A stretch of 64,000 nt of DNA from Phyllobacterium zundukense (GTDB lineage Bacteria > Pseudomonadota > Alphaproteobacteria > Rhizobiales > Rhizobiaceae), in the NCBI RefSeq assembly GCF_002764115.1, contig NZ_CP017941.1, positions 1 through 64,000 on the forward strand, read 5' to 3'. How positions within the stretch are numbered: position 1 is the first letter of the stretch; every line of letters starts with the position of its first letter. The translations under genes and the position numbers were made by a program. Positions 30,683 through 40,314 of this stretch are shown one piece after another. The notes under the pieces were generated by a model. That model worked only from the letters and a program-made list of their open reading frames with translations, was not told the origin of the DNA and did not search any database.

Positions 30683-31516
30683 TTATTTCGAACCTTTGAG
30701 GACTTCGTCGACAGCTTTCTTGATCATGTTGTCCACTTCACCCGTGGCCACCTTCTCTTCGAGGAAAATGTTTACAACTTCGACGTCGGAGAACGAAAGC
30801 TGGTGAGGCAAACCGAACGCCACACCCTGTTTCGCAAGCGCTGGCGTCGGATTGAGTGCGACAGCCCATTCCGGATTCGACTGCGTGAACAGTTGGTTGG
30901 TATCGGAGGCGTCGACCAGGATGTCAGCGCGCCTTGACGTTACGGCAAGGCGGGTCTCGTCATTACCTGGCAAGCGGAGAATTTGTGCAGTCTTGACGGC
31001 AGCGGATATTGCCTTGTCCTGAGCGGTGCCCGACATCACGGCAAGCGTGACGCCCTCTTTGTCGATATCGGCTACCGATGTTGCACCCGCTGGAATCTTG
31101 GGGTTTTCCTTATTGTAGGCCAGTGAAATTTGGTACTCCATCGCCGGGATGGAGAAGTTCACTGCCATGGCACGGGCCGGAGTGCGGTTAAGCGCGAGCG
31201 AAACGTCCCACTTCCCTGCCTGAAGTCCGGCGACAATATTATCCCAGGTCGTGTCCACAAACTCCGGCTTTACTTTGAGCGACTCAGCAAAGCCGCGGCA
31301 AAGATCGGCGAAGAACCCCGTATATTCGCCAGTAGCCGGGTCACGCATAACGTAAGGCGGAGCGACTGCGGCACCGCAACGCAATACCCCAGCTTTTTGC
31401 ACGCCTTGCCAATAACCTTCGGGCGTCTGCGCCTGGGCAGCCGAGGTCGAAAGTCCTGCCACTACCGCCAATACGGGTACAGTCCGCAGTGCGGACGAAA
31501 ACAATCTCGAGAACAT
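30683..31516 (-). CDS. Amino-acid ABC transporter substrate-binding protein
   Basis: 277 aa periplasmic binding protein (SBP family 3). Signal peptide in residues 1-29 (charged start, hydrophobic core, cleavage at SAAQAQ). The mature part has GEYTGFFADLCRGFA, FVDTTWDNIVAGLQAGKWDVSLA and the late DEVLKG, as in polar amino-acid binders. Probable ligand hydroxyproline. First gene of the catabolic operon, facing the GntR regulator across the GTCGAC repeats. Confidence 0.93.
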   Translation of the reverse strand: MFSRLFSSALRTVPVLAVVAGLSTSAAQAQTPEGYWQGVQKAGVLRCGAAVAPPYVMRDPATGEYTGFFADLCRGFAESLKVKPEFVDTTWDNIVAGLQAGKWDVSLALNRTPARAMAVNFSIPAMEYQISLAYNKENPKIPAGATSVADIDKEGVTLAVMSGTAQDKAISAAVKTAQILRLPGNDETRLAVTSRRADILVDASDTNQLFTQSNPEWAVALNPTPALAKQGVAFGLPHQLSFSDVEVVNIFLEEKVATGEVDNMIKKAVDEVLKGSK

Positions 31517-31584
31517 CGAACATCCTTTTGTTTAGCGCTAAGCGCGGTTCCACCTGTCGGCTTTGGCCGATCTTTCTAATTTAT

Positions 31585-31657
31585 GTCGACTGTGTGTCGA
31601 CGCTATCTAATGTCGTCTTTGTGTCGACAATGTCAAGTAAAAAAATCATGTGTCGAC
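31585..31657. promoter_or_regulatory. Four GTCGAC repeats between binding protein and GntR regulator
   Basis: GTCGAC occurs at 31585-31590, 31596-31601, 31623-31628 and 31652-31657, each inside a TGTCGAC context; the first two are 11 bp apart, about one helical turn, and the last two 29 bp. Located between divergent genes, they are good candidates for the GntR/FCD protein's binding sites controlling both directions. Confidence 0.6.
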
Positions 31658-31712
31658 AACGCACGACGCAGAGCGTATGACTAAATTCACTGGATTGACT
31701 GGAGAATTGAGC

Positions 31713-32432
31713 GTGACAGACGAGCATGAAGTGAGGCGCACCAAGGGTGCCAGCTGGAAGAGCGTCTATGAAACGCTGCGCAACGAGATCCTGTCTCTCG
31801 TGCTGCAACCGGGTCAACTATTGGACGAGACCACGCTCGCAGAAAGATTTGATCTGTCACGCTCGCCCGTCCGCGAAGCCCTGATACGCCTCTCCGGAGA
31901 CGACCTGGTCGTAACGCTTGCCAATAGAAGCACAATCGTTGCGCCAATAGAGGTCGCCATCTTCCCGAAATATGTTGAAGCACTGGATATAGCCCAGCGC
32001 ATGAACACGCGACTGGCGGCAGAACTTCGGACCGATGCTGATCTGAAAATCATCGCTCGCCGCCAGAAAGAATTTGAGGCAGCGGTGAAATCCGGCAATC
32101 ACCTCGTCATGTCGGAAGCCAACAAGCAGTTTCACATGGCAATCGCCGCAGCTGGCAGAAATCCCTATCTTGCAAGCTTTTATGAACGCCTGCTCAATCA
32201 GGGCCAAAGAATGCTCCATCTGCATTTCGAGTATCTCGAACGCACCCATGACGGGTACCTTTTGACGGATGAGCATCAACTCATGCTTGAAGCGATCAGG
32301 GCGAAGGATGTCCAGCGTGCGGATGAATTGGCTCATGCACATACACGCCAGTTCCGCGACAATTTTATCGACTTCATGCGCGAGAACTATACAACCGATG
32401 TCGAATTGGGGCTGACACAGGCAGCCGAGTAG
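31713..32432 (+). CDS. GntR-family transcriptional regulator, FCD domain
   Basis: Winged-helix N-terminus (VYETLRNEILSLVLQPGQLL, then LAERFDLSRSPVREALIRL) followed by an all-helical FCD ligand domain with metal-type His positions (NKQFHMAIAAAG, DEHQLMLEAI). Likely senses a pathway intermediate and controls the divergent hydroxyproline genes. Start is uncertain: GTG 31713 has GGAG 8 bases upstream and is preferred; ATG 31677 and GTG 31650 are in frame, the last overlapping a GTCGAC site. Confidence 0.88.
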   Translation: MTDEHEVRRTKGASWKSVYETLRNEILSLVLQPGQLLDETTLAERFDLSRSPVREALIRLSGDDLVVTLANRSTIVAPIEVAIFPKYVEALDIAQRMNTRLAAELRTDADLKIIARRQKEFEAAVKSGNHLVMSEANKQFHMAIAAAGRNPYLASFYERLLNQGQRMLHLHFEYLERTHDGYLLTDEHQLMLEAIRAKDVQRADELAHAHTRQFRDNFIDFMRENYTTDVELGLTQAAE

Positions 32433-32709
32433 GTCACTTGGCGAGTCCTGCTCAATGTGGGATTCGGCGCTTCAGACGTTGCGCGCGCCACATCGTCTAT
32501 CGCGGCACTCTCAGCTCGTGCCCTGCGGGCTTACACAAAGGGGCGCTGCTCTCTGGACTCCCACCCCTGTTCCTTGCCATCAGTGGCTGAGACGCAAAAC
32601 CAGCCGCGAAGGACCGCTTTGCAGCGCAGGCAGAGTTTGCAAAATGCGCAGCACAGGCACGCTAAGATTGCCTCTGCGTCAGGCAGGCCCACAAATTTCA
32701 GGAGAACTC

Positions 32710-33018
32710 ATGTTCGACCACGTCAAATTCGGAGTCAGCGACTATGAAGCGAGCAAAGCGTTCTTCCTCACGGCACTCGAACCACTCGGCGTAGCTGTTG
32801 TATCGGAGGGGCCGCCGACATACGGCGTCGAGCTTAGTCCAAAGGGCAAGGCTTCATTGTGCCTGTACCAAACCGAGGAGAAGCCGGCGCATCTTCACTT
32901 GGCGTTCACGGCCGAGAATCGCCAGCAAGTCGAAGCCTTCTATCGCGCGGCTCTGGAGGCGGGTGGCAAAGATAATGGTGCGCCTGGTCTGCGCCCGCAC
33001 TACCACGCGAACTACTAG
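32710..33018 (+). pseudogene. VOC-family (glyoxalase-like) protein, 3'-truncated
   Basis: Begins MFDHVKFGVSDYEASKAFF with GGAGA upstream and reads to RPHYHANY, then TAG. Relatives continue with about 20 more residues (an YGAFVLDPDGHN-type segment bearing a metal ligand), and the DNA after the stop does not encode them. Truncated by loss of the 3' end, so probably inactive. Confidence 0.75.
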
Positions 33019-33084
33019 GGGCCATGACGAGAACACCGCGAAATCGTACGGGACTTTGGACGAACCGTGAACAGGTACGAACGT

Positions 33085-33880
33085 CGGCTCATGCTGCTCG
33101 ATGAAGTAACGTGTCTGTTTCACGCAATGGCCGCAAATCGCCGGGTTCCGGGGTATCGCCTGTCCATGAATAGATGCCTGTCAGATTAATATGCTACCAA
33201 GTCAACGGCGACACATGGCGAAGAAGGTTGTCTGGTATGTCGCGGCCCTGAGCCTTGAGATGAACGGCGGCTTTGGCAAGGTAGACTGTATTCCAATGAA
33301 TAATGGCGCTGACGACGAGATTGAGACCGGAAGCACGAAATGATTGGCTGTCGAGTGAACGATCGCGAATCTCACCACGCTCATGAAAGTAGACGGCGCG
33401 TTTAAGCTTGTGGGCGGCTTCACCTTTATTGAGGCCAGCTTGGCAACGACGGCGTAGCACCGGATCGGAATACCACTCGATCATGAAAAGAGTGCGCTCA
33501 ATACGACCGATTTCACGCAGAGCACGTGCAAGCTGACTTGGTCTTTTTGATGCGGCCAGTTTCTTCAAAATCGTGGATGGAGCGACGACACGCTCATTCA
33601 TAGAAACGCCAAGCCGCAGGATCTCATCCCAACATTCCCGGATGAGTGCGGTATTGATGGACGGGCCGATGTGCTTTTTGAGGAGAGGATAATTGTCCCC
33701 CCTGTCGATGGTATGGAAGCTCCTGGATTTCAGATTGCGCAGCCGTGGAGCTATTTTCGCCTCGTCTGGCAAGCACACGATCAATATCCTCGCCGCTTAG
33801 TGTAAAATGCCGGATCAACCCTTCTTCGTCGGACGGAATACCTATCAAGTCGGACCAATGGGGCACTTTCAGCAAAGGAC
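33085..33880 (-). pseudogene. tnpA: Tn3-family transposase relic, internally deleted
   Basis: The upstream part encodes IPSDEEGLIRHFTLSGEDID, the start of a Tn3 TnpA (DUF4158). It then jumps to the C-terminal DDE domain: LPLLKKHIGPSIN-like text, ERTLFMIEWYSDPVLRRR, LNKGEAAHKLKRAVYFHERG and GLNLVVSAIIHWNT. Several hundred residues are missing and the two parts are out of frame. A TAG at 33194-33196 replaces the usual Glu of WEHINLTG; similarity resumes beyond it (HINLTG, then RPLR). IS3 sits against its 5' side. Confidence 0.82.
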
Positions 33881-34860
33881 TGTCCGTGATCAAATGATTT
33901 GAGACCAGATGGCTTTGGGAAGATTGGAGTTTCTGGCTCGCCTGGTTGTGGATTTAAGCGGCTTGCCGTCTGTGTTGCAAGCGCCGCTGTTTGATTGTGT
34001 CGCGTTTGATCCTTTCTCGCTGTAGCAGGATGGTGTGGCCACGGCCGAAGTAGACATCAGCAGGGGTGAGATTGCTGATGCTCTCATGATATCGGTGGTG
34101 GTTGTAGTGATCAACGAATGCGGCGCTCTGAGCTTCGAGGTCTTCCGAGAAGAAGTAGTTTTCCAGAAGGATGCGGTTCTTCAATGTTTGGTGCCGCTCG
34201 ATCTTGCCTTGGGTCTGTGGGTGTCCCGGAGCGCCGTGAACCTGTTTGATAGACCGCTTTTCCAGCCATTCGCCCAGTTCTCCAGCGACGTAACACGGAC
34301 CATTGTCTGAAAGCAGCCTCGGCTTGTGCTCGACCCTCGCACTGTCGCAGCCGGATGCTGTTAGGGCAAGGTCGAGCGTTTCGGTGACATCCCCGACTTT
34401 CATCGTGGTGCACAGCTTCCAGGCAATGATATATCGCGAGAAGTCGTCCAGCACGGTCGACAGATAAAACCAGCCCCAGCCAGTGACCTTCAGATAGGTG
34501 AAGTCGGTTTGCCAGAGCTGGTTGGGCGCGGTGGTCTTGTCCGTGAACTCCTCGCCAGCCTTGATGACGATAAAGGCTGGCGAGGTGATCAGATCATGGG
34601 CCTTGAGCAGCCGGTAGACCGAAGCCTCTGAGACAAAATACTTTTCCGTGTCGGTAAAACATACGGCCAGCTCGCGTGGAGACAGCTCGGTCTTCTCCAG
34701 CGCCATGGTGCTTGCCTTCGACGTCTGACTTTCCACATTTAGCTTCGCTAGGAGTTGCAACGTGGTGAGTTGCCTGTCATTAACCGTATCGACATTCGCG
34801 GTTTGAAAGCTGCCCGACCGCAAAGTCCCCAATCTCACCATCGAGAGCAATGATCACGAC
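33881..34860 (-). mobile_element. IS3-family element (copy 2), 5'-truncated
   Basis: One terminus, TGTCCGTGATCAAATGATTT at 33881-33900, matches the inverse end of the fragment ending at 13279. The opposite terminus and orfA were not found near 34860. The two copies are inverted relative to each other, with their intact ends facing the 20.6-kb block between them. Confidence 0.75.
33954..34850 (-). pseudogene. IS3-family transposase OrfB (copy 2), damaged
   Basis: Long open frame with rve integrase motifs: LWQTDFTYLKV (first Asp), RLLSDNGPCYV (second Asp), QGKIER (Glu) and HYNHHRYHESISNLTPADV. A 3-base deletion removes the Trp following GKIER that copy 1 keeps. The first 45 or so residues do not resemble the family, so the true 5' end is lost. 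Probably inactive despite its length. Confidence 0.8.
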
Positions 34861-34996
34861 CGACGATCCGGCCTTTATGCGCACCGACGATCAAGGTGCT
34901 AGCGAAGCGTTCGCAGTAGCCCGACTACTATTCCGTGCTATCGATAGGAAAAACCTACGCCACAGCATCCTACGCTATCCGAAACTATCCCCTGTT

Positions 34997-35232
34997 ACTC
35001 CCACTCGATTATTTAAATAACATATAACGCATTGAAATCGCTGGCAAATTTATTCTGGCAGCGAGCAAACTCCGACGCAGAGGCCGTCAAAAATTTAAGC
35101 TTTTGATTTTAAATGGAAAATCGGCACAAAAATTTTTCTGTGGTTTCAGCAACTATCGGGGTCAATCGACTCTCTGGACAGAATTTTCCTGCGAGCCTTC
35201 GCCTTGGCGTTGGCGATGAAAAGTACCGTCAC
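34997..35232 (+). repeat. 236-bp dispersed non-coding repeat, copy A
   Basis: Aligns over its whole length with 63503-63738 in the same orientation and with the same total length, roughly three quarters identical. Best blocks: CATATAACGCATTGAAATC, CTGGCAAATTTATTCTG, GCAAACTCCGAC, GAGGCCGTCAAAAA, TTGATTTTAAA, AACTATCGGG and the final AAAAGTACCGTCAC. AT-rich, with no shared open frame. The surrounding 34861-35422 otherwise holds no gene. Confidence 0.8.
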
Positions 35233-35422
35233 CCCATGTAGCAGTCCCCCCGCGCCAAGGCTAGGCACGGATGAGTTAGTGTCCTCGGATCTTCGTCCAA
35301 TGTTATCAGCCACAAGTCGCCCGCCCACAAGTAGGGATTGACACTCTACTCGCGAATCTCCGGCCGCCGAGCCGGGGCCGCCAGTCGTCATTACCCCTCT
35401 CACCAAGCCATGGGAGTTTGGC

Positions 35423-36688
35423 TCACTTTTCGGCGCAGGAGTTCAGTATCGGTGTCATCGCTTTCACATGCTCATCGATCCGATCGAGCACTTTCGCCGG
35501 AACAACGTCGCGCTCAGGCAGATGCCACCAGTGCTCGTTGACGAGTTCGACTGTCTCGACCACTACCTTCAGGACGGCCGGCTCCGGAAGCCTTGCACGG
35601 TTCGCAAATGCCTTCCATCGTGCCGCCGTCAGCGCCTTGAACGAACGCTCCCCTCCAAGGGAAAGTGCCATGGCGTCGGCGGGAATATATGGCACGGTCG
35701 ACAGGACGTCGTAGATTGGTGCTAGCGCCGGCTTGTCGCCATTTCCGGGATAGATCAACGACCAGTTTTTCAGGTGCATGTCGCCATTGCCGGTGATGAC
35801 GGTCAACGCCAGGCGGCGGACGAATTCGAGTGCCGCCGTAGGCGACACGGCCACGCCAAGCGCCGAGGCAATGTCGTGATAAGCGGCGCCCTCATATTTG
35901 CGCGAGGGATAGACGCCGAAGACCTGCGCGAAATCCTCGATGTGAATCCTATCGCCCTCAGCGCCGCGATCGAAGCGTTTGACGAGAAGCACCTTGCCCT
36001 CCGACAACGTGTCGAATTCCTCGGGAATGCCGTCGAAATCGGACTTCTCGACCAGTTCGCGTTCAGGAACCTCCATGCCGATCGCTGCGGCCAGCGCGAG
36101 GTTAGCAAATTCGTTCTCGGAAACGCCCGGAAACTCCGTGGAAGGAAACTTGGCGATGTACCGGCCCTGCTCGTCGTCCATCGGCAAGGTCAGGCCGCCG
36201 CCTTTTCCAGTGTTCTTCATGACCGACAGCTTCATCTGCACGCCAGCAAGTGAAAACCGAGCCTTGGGCTTGTCCTTTGAAGCATCCTGCGGAACCGCTA
36301 TCGCTCCGTCACTGGGCAATACCCGCACTGCCCCCGGCAGATCGGCGCCGAGCACCGCCAGCAGATCGAAATCATTGCCCGGCCGTACATTGCCTTCGTG
36401 ATGCTTTTCCATCGCCTCGCGCAACTTCTCCTCCGGCAGGAGGTTCGCGAAGAATGCCGGCAAGGCGCCGGCAGAAGGCTTCGGATCTTTCCGCAATCCT
36501 CCTGCCGCTGCCCGGAACGACAGGCTGAGAACCGGGAAACCGCCTGTCGCACGGTAGGTCCCATCGAAGCTGAACGCATTGAAATCGCCTGGTGTCCTGA
36601 CGATCGTTCCGATCTTCAGCGTGTTCAGAAGGACGTCCAGCGATGGGATCGTGCTAAGTGCGTGGAAGACTGGAGCCATGATCGTCAT
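35423..36688 (-). CDS. hipA: HipA-family toxin (serine/threonine kinase)
   Basis: Type II toxin of the HipA kinase fold; E. coli HipA phosphorylates a glutamyl-tRNA synthetase, target here unknown. Seen: N-terminal lobe, ATP-loop segment FSLAGVQMKLSV, catalytic TGNGDMHLKNWSL and metal-site PIYDVLST. I start at ATG 36688 (MTIMAPVF; 421 aa), overlapping hipB by 35 bases; the frame is open to 36730. All catalytic residues are present, so a live toxin is plausible. Confidence 0.88.
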   Translation of the reverse strand: MTIMAPVFHALSTIPSLDVLLNTLKIGTIVRTPGDFNAFSFDGTYRATGGFPVLSLSFRAAAGGLRKDPKPSAGALPAFFANLLPEEKLREAMEKHHEGNVRPGNDFDLLAVLGADLPGAVRVLPSDGAIAVPQDASKDKPKARFSLAGVQMKLSVMKNTGKGGGLTLPMDDEQGRYIAKFPSTEFPGVSENEFANLALAAAIGMEVPERELVEKSDFDGIPEEFDTLSEGKVLLVKRFDRGAEGDRIHIEDFAQVFGVYPSRKYEGAAYHDIASALGVAVSPTAALEFVRRLALTVITGNGDMHLKNWSLIYPGNGDKPALAPIYDVLSTVPYIPADAMALSLGGERSFKALTAARWKAFANRARLPEPAVLKVVVETVELVNEHWWHLPERDVVPAKVLDRIDEHVKAMTPILNSCAEK

Positions 36689-36980
36689 CGTCAGGTTGAG
36701 AAACAAAGGCGGGCAGGTCGTCGTCATCATGCGGACGCAATAGAGCCTGGACAGCCGGCACCATGGCTTGCGGAACCAGCATCATTTCCAGACCGAGCGC
36801 GCGAGCGACATTCATGAGCGTCGTCGCCCGCGCGGCTGCGGTTCCCTTTTCGATGTCGCGATAGCGGGGACGGGATATGCCTGCCAAATCAGCGACCTGC
36901 TCCTGAGTCATGGCAGCAGCGAGCCTCGCATACCTGAGGCGTTCACCGATTTCGTGCAGCGTTCCGGATTCAGACTTCAT
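36654..36980 (-). CDS. hipB: HipB-family antitoxin (XRE helix-turn-helix)
   Basis: 108 aa from ATG 36980 (MKSESGTLHEIGERL). XRE HTH at about residues 9-65 with AAMTQEQVADLAGISRPRY. The C-terminal tail is Asp-rich (PHDDDD, PDDDDHG), perhaps the HipA-binding part. Expected to repress its own promoter through the GATAC repeats upstream and to neutralise HipA. Further upstream codons to 37043 are open but cover the operator. Confidence 0.88.
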   Translation of the reverse strand: MKSESGTLHEIGERLRYARLAAAMTQEQVADLAGISRPRYRDIEKGTAAARATTLMNVARALGLEMMLVPQAMVPAVQALLRPHDDDDLPAFVSQPDDDDHGSSLPRT

Positions 36981-37014
36981 CGTGATACCTATACGATTCA
37001 CTACCATATGCAAT

Positions 37015-37095
37015 GATACGCAAAGGTATCTCATCCAGCGCAAATGTCAACCCTTTATTGATCTGTTTGAGTATCATTTTGTGATGATATGATAC
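37015..37095. promoter_or_regulatory. hipBA operator repeats
   Basis: Two inverted repeats with GATAC/GTATC arms: GATACGCAAAGGTATC at 37015-37030 (arms 5, spacer 6) and GTATCA...TGATAC at 37071-37095 (arms 6, spacer 13). A further TGATAC at 36983-36988 abuts the hipB start. HipB proteins bind TATCC/GGATA-type palindromes, so these are likely autoregulatory sites. Confidence 0.65.
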
Positions 37096-37104
37096 GTAAG
37101 AAGA

Positions 37105-37374
37105 TCATTTCAGCCCCTTCTGATGCACATGGATCGATACCAGCCGTAACATGGTGCCGTACGCGCGTATCGTCTGGGCCATGTCCTTGACTTCCCAGAG
37201 CCAGAAGCCGGCGACCAGCTCGCGGGTCTCGGCGAAAGGCCCGTCAATGACCGTACGGCCGGGACCATCGAACGCAATACGCTTGCCCGCCGAGGAGGGC
37301 TTGAGGCCGTCGGCGGCGAGCAAGATGCCGGCATCGCGAAGCTCGTCATTAAATCTGCCCATCGCCTCCATCAT
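37105..37374 (-). pseudogene. YCII-family (DGPF) protein, N-terminally truncated
   Basis: 89 codons from EAMGRFNDELRDAG through DGPGRTVIDGPFAETRELVAGFWLW, the hallmark of YCII-related proteins of about 120 residues. The first strand is missing: upstream codons in frame (FFPTAETNEMMEAMG) look native, but a TGA lies just before them. Either truncated or frameshifted near 37410. Confidence 0.65.
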
Positions 37375-37514
37375 CTCGTTCGTCTCGGCCGTTGGGAAAA
37401 AGCCCTTGCGTGGTCACCGGCCGGGAGGACAGCACCACCGATGCATCGCCCTCCAGCAGGTTTTTGAATATCACAATCGCCAAATTCGGCTTGGCGGTGC
37501 GGACAGAGAGAGCT

Positions 37515-37919
37515 TTACTTCTCCTTTGAAAGAGGATCAGCGTGTCTGTGGATCAAGCGCCACTCACCCTCCTCCTTGCGGAAAATTTCTGTAACTCTCA
37601 AACGCATCGGGATTGTCTCGGTCCTTCCCTTCAGCCGCGCTTTGGCATTCTGAAAGCCCGCCCAGTAACCGATTTCGCCCTTAGCGGACATGTGCACAAT
37701 CTCCAGGTCACTCCCGCTGCCAGTATCGAAAGAGCGGGCGTCGCTTTCATACCGCGACATAACTTCGGCCGCGCCTTCGACTACACCGCCCATTGGACCG
37801 AAAAAGGTCGCGGCAGAATTTTTGATAGCGATTTTCGCCAGCGGTTCGGCATCTCCGTTGACATAGGCCTGCGCAATGATCTTGCGCCTTTCAATGAACG
37901 TCCTGAAGTCATCGATCAT
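37515..37919 (-). CDS. NTF2/SnoaL-like protein
   Basis: 134 aa small cone-shaped fold predicted (DUF4440-like): FIERRKIIAQAYVNGDAEPL helix, then GGVVEGAAEVMSRY and a closing WRLIHRHADPL strand. ATG 37919 follows GAGG. Such proteins are enzymes or accessory proteins; function unassigned. It may form a transcription unit with the truncated YCII gene. Confidence 0.75.
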   Translation of the reverse strand: MIDDFRTFIERRKIIAQAYVNGDAEPLAKIAIKNSAATFFGPMGGVVEGAAEVMSRYESDARSFDTGSGSDLEIVHMSAKGEIGYWAGFQNAKARLKGRTETIPMRLRVTEIFRKEEGEWRLIHRHADPLSKEK

Positions 37920-37986
37920 GGTCCACCTCACTTTGCATGGTCCGGGGCTCGCCCGTTTCGATCATCGGCCAATCGTGCTTCCAGCA

Positions 37987-38496
37987 TCATCTCTTGGCAG
38001 CGGCAGAACCCTGAGCCTCTCGCGTGAGGTACGTATCGACGACACTGTCGGCGTGTTCAGCAAGCCACTGCGCCATCGCTTCCTCTTCCGCCAAGATCCC
38101 TTCACAGACACGTTGCGTGTTTTGATCACCGACATGCTTTGATGCTGCTATCAGCATGCGATAGCTGGCGGCTTCGAAGTGTTCAAACGCGTAACTGACA
38201 AGCGAGCCTTTGACGACTTCGTCGCTCAAAAAGATTCCGCCCAGCGCCTGAGCCAGTGCCATCAAGCGACCCCCAGTATCTTTCACCGCACTGATGTCCT
38301 CGCCCCGGGTCTTCAGGCAGCCTCGGATGAGTTCAGCTTGGCGTTCGGTTTCCCCGATATGTTCGGTGATTCTTTTGCGCACCTCCGGATAGTTTTCGAG
38401 CCGGCTTTGCTGCGCCTTCAACATTGTCAAGGCTTGCTGCTCCATTGCGTGTGCGTCACGCAACCAGTCGTTCAAAGTATTGTCGGCGGCGGTCAT
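37987..38496 (-). CDS. Ferritin-like DUF892 (YciE/YciF type) protein
   Basis: 169 aa, mostly helical. Seen: LNDWLRDAHAMEQQALTML, RITEHIGETERQAELI and AEEEAMAQWLAEH, giving the Glu/His pattern of the diiron four-helix bundle. Family members are stress-induced. Start ATG 38496 has AAGGAGG upstream. Lies downstream of groEL on the same strand. Confidence 0.85.
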   Translation of the reverse strand: MTAADNTLNDWLRDAHAMEQQALTMLKAQQSRLENYPEVRKRITEHIGETERQAELIRGCLKTRGEDISAVKDTGGRLMALAQALGGIFLSDEVVKGSLVSYAFEHFEAASYRMLIAASKHVGDQNTQRVCEGILAEEEAMAQWLAEHADSVVDTYLTREAQGSAAAKR

Positions 38497-38611
38497 TGGT
38501 TCCTCCTTCGGTAACGTCGATGATGAAACCCTGTGTCTGATCAATTGTTCCAGCGGGCTTGGCGCGGCGATCCAACCCGGACACTTCTGCTATTCCGCCG
38601 CCGCAAGACGC

Positions 38612-40258
38612 TCAGAAATCCATGTCGTGATGATGATCGTGATCGTGATCGTGACCAGGAAGCGTTGGCGGCGGTGGGCCCGGCAGTTCCGCCACCATGG
38701 CTTCCGTCATGATGAGGAGGCCCGCCACCGAGGCCGCGCCCTGGAGCGTCGTACGCACCACCTTGGCCGGGTCGATGATGCCCTTCGACACCAGATCCCC
38801 GTACTCGCCAGATTGGGCATCGTAGCCATAGGCCATGTTGTCGTTTTCGAGGATGTTGGCGATGACGACCGAGCCTTCAACGCCGGCATTGTTCGCGATC
38901 TGCCGGGCCGGCCAGGTGATTGCCTTCCTGACGATCGCGATGCCGGCGTTCTGGTCAGAGTTGCCGCCCTCGAGCTTCTTGAGCGCCTTGCCGGCGCGCA
39001 ACAAGGCGACCCCACCGCCCGGGAGAATGCCCTCCTCGACCGCGGCTCTGGTCGCATTCATCGCGTCATCGATGCGATCCTTCTTCTCCCTGACCTCGAC
39101 TTCGGTGGCGCCGCCGACGCGGATCACGGCGACGCCGCCAGCGAGCCTCGCCAGCCGCTCCTGGAGCTTCTCGCGGTCGTAATCGGAGGTGGTTTCCGCA
39201 AGTTGGAGCTTAATCTCGGCGATGCGGGCCTCGATGCTTGCCTTCTTGCCGGCGCCGCCGACGATCGTGGTGTTTCCCTTGTCGATCATCACCTTCTTGG
39301 TGCGCCCGAGCGCATCGAGGGAAACGTTCTCGAGCTTGAGGCCGAGATCCTCGGAGATCACCGTTCCGCCCGTCATCAGCGCCATGTCCTGCAGCATCGC
39401 CTTGCGGCTGTCTCCGTAGGCCGGTGCCTTCACGGCGGCAACCTTGAGACTGCCGCGCAACTTGTTGACCACCAGCGCCGCCATCACCTCGCCCTCGACA
39501 TCCTCGGCAATGATGAGCAGTGGCTTGGCGGCCTGAACCACCTTATCGAGCAGCGGCAGTATTTCGTTCAGGCTGGACAATTTCTTCTCGCTGATGAGAA
39601 TATAGGCATCCTGCATGTCGACCCGCATCTTGGCGCGGTTGGTAATGAAGTAAGGGGAAATGTAGCCGCGGTCGAACTGCATGCCCTCGACGACCTCGAG
39701 TTCGGTCTCGAGCGACGTCCCGTCCTCGACGGTGATCACGCCGTCGCTGCCGACCCTCTTCATGGCTTCGGCAAGGTGGCGGCCGATCTCAGTGTCGCCG
39801 TTAGCCGAGATGGTGCCGACTTGTGCAATCTCGACGTTCGAGATGACTTTCCTGGCGTTCTTCTTGAGCTCCGCGACGACGGCTTCGACCGCAAGATCGA
39901 TGCCGCGCTTCAAGTCCATGGGATTCATGCCGGCGGCCACCGCCTTGGCACCCTCCCTGACGATCGCATGAGCGAGCACGATCGCGGTCGTCGTGCCGTC
40001 GCCAGCCTGATAAGAGGTCTTGGAGGCGATCTCGCGCACCAGTTGGGCGCCCATATTCTCGTATCTGTTGTCGAGTTCGATTTCTTTGGCGACGGTCACG
40101 CCATCCTTGCTGACCCGCGGTGTAACGAACGACCTTTCGATTGCGACGTTGCGTCCCCTGGGGCCAAGTGTGACCCTCACCGCACTCGCTAGGGTGTCGA
40201 TACCACGCAACATTCTGTCGCGAGCATCGAACGAGAATTTGATTTCCTTGGCAGCCAT
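38612..40258 (-). CDS. groEL: Chaperonin GroEL paralogue with His/Asp-rich tail
   Basis: 548 aa 60-kDa chaperonin. Intact ATP-site and hinge segments: [55 protein letters not shown], and GGGVALLRA late. Differences from housekeeping Gro[13 protein letters not shown] for the usual TNDIAGDG, and a C-terminus [14 protein letters not shown] in place of the Gly-Gly-Met repeat. No groES nearby. It follows hemA and sco1 on the same strand (56-base gap), pointing to folding of metalloenzymes, with a possible metal-binding tail. Confidence 0.93.
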   Translation of the reverse strand: MAAKEIKFSFDARDRMLRGIDTLASAVRVTLGPRGRNVAIERSFVTPRVSKDGVTVAKEIELDNRYENMGAQLVREIASKTSYQAGDGTTTAIVLAHAIVREGAKAVAAGMNPMDLKRGIDLAVEAVVAELKKNARKVISNVEIAQVGTISANGDTEIGRHLAEAMKRVGSDGVITVEDGTSLETELEVVEGMQFDRGYISPYFITNRAKMRVDMQDAYILISEKKLSSLNEILPLLDKVVQAAKPLLIIAEDVEGEVMAALVVNKLRGSLKVAAVKAPAYGDSRKAMLQDMALMTGGTVISEDLGLKLENVSLDALGRTKKVMIDKGNTTIVGGAGKKASIEARIAEIKLQLAETTSDYDREKLQERLARLAGGVAVIRVGGATEVEVREKKDRIDDAMNATRAAVEEGILPGGGVALLRAGKALKKLEGGNSDQNAGIAIVRKAITWPARQIANNAGVEGSVVIANILENDNMAYGYDAQSGEYGDLVSKGIIDPAKVVRTTLQGAASVAGLLIMTEAMVAELPGPPPPTLPGHDHDHDHHHDMDF

Positions 40259-40314
40259 TTCTTTGATCCTTAAGGTTCAATCTTCGAGGAACCGTATGGG
40301 GCGACGACACGGCT

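Noticed and set aside
38480..40192. Long open frame on the plus strand across groEL
   Set aside because: Antisense shadow of a GC-rich gene; His/Arg/Asp-rich text with no family, while the minus strand is a clear GroEL.
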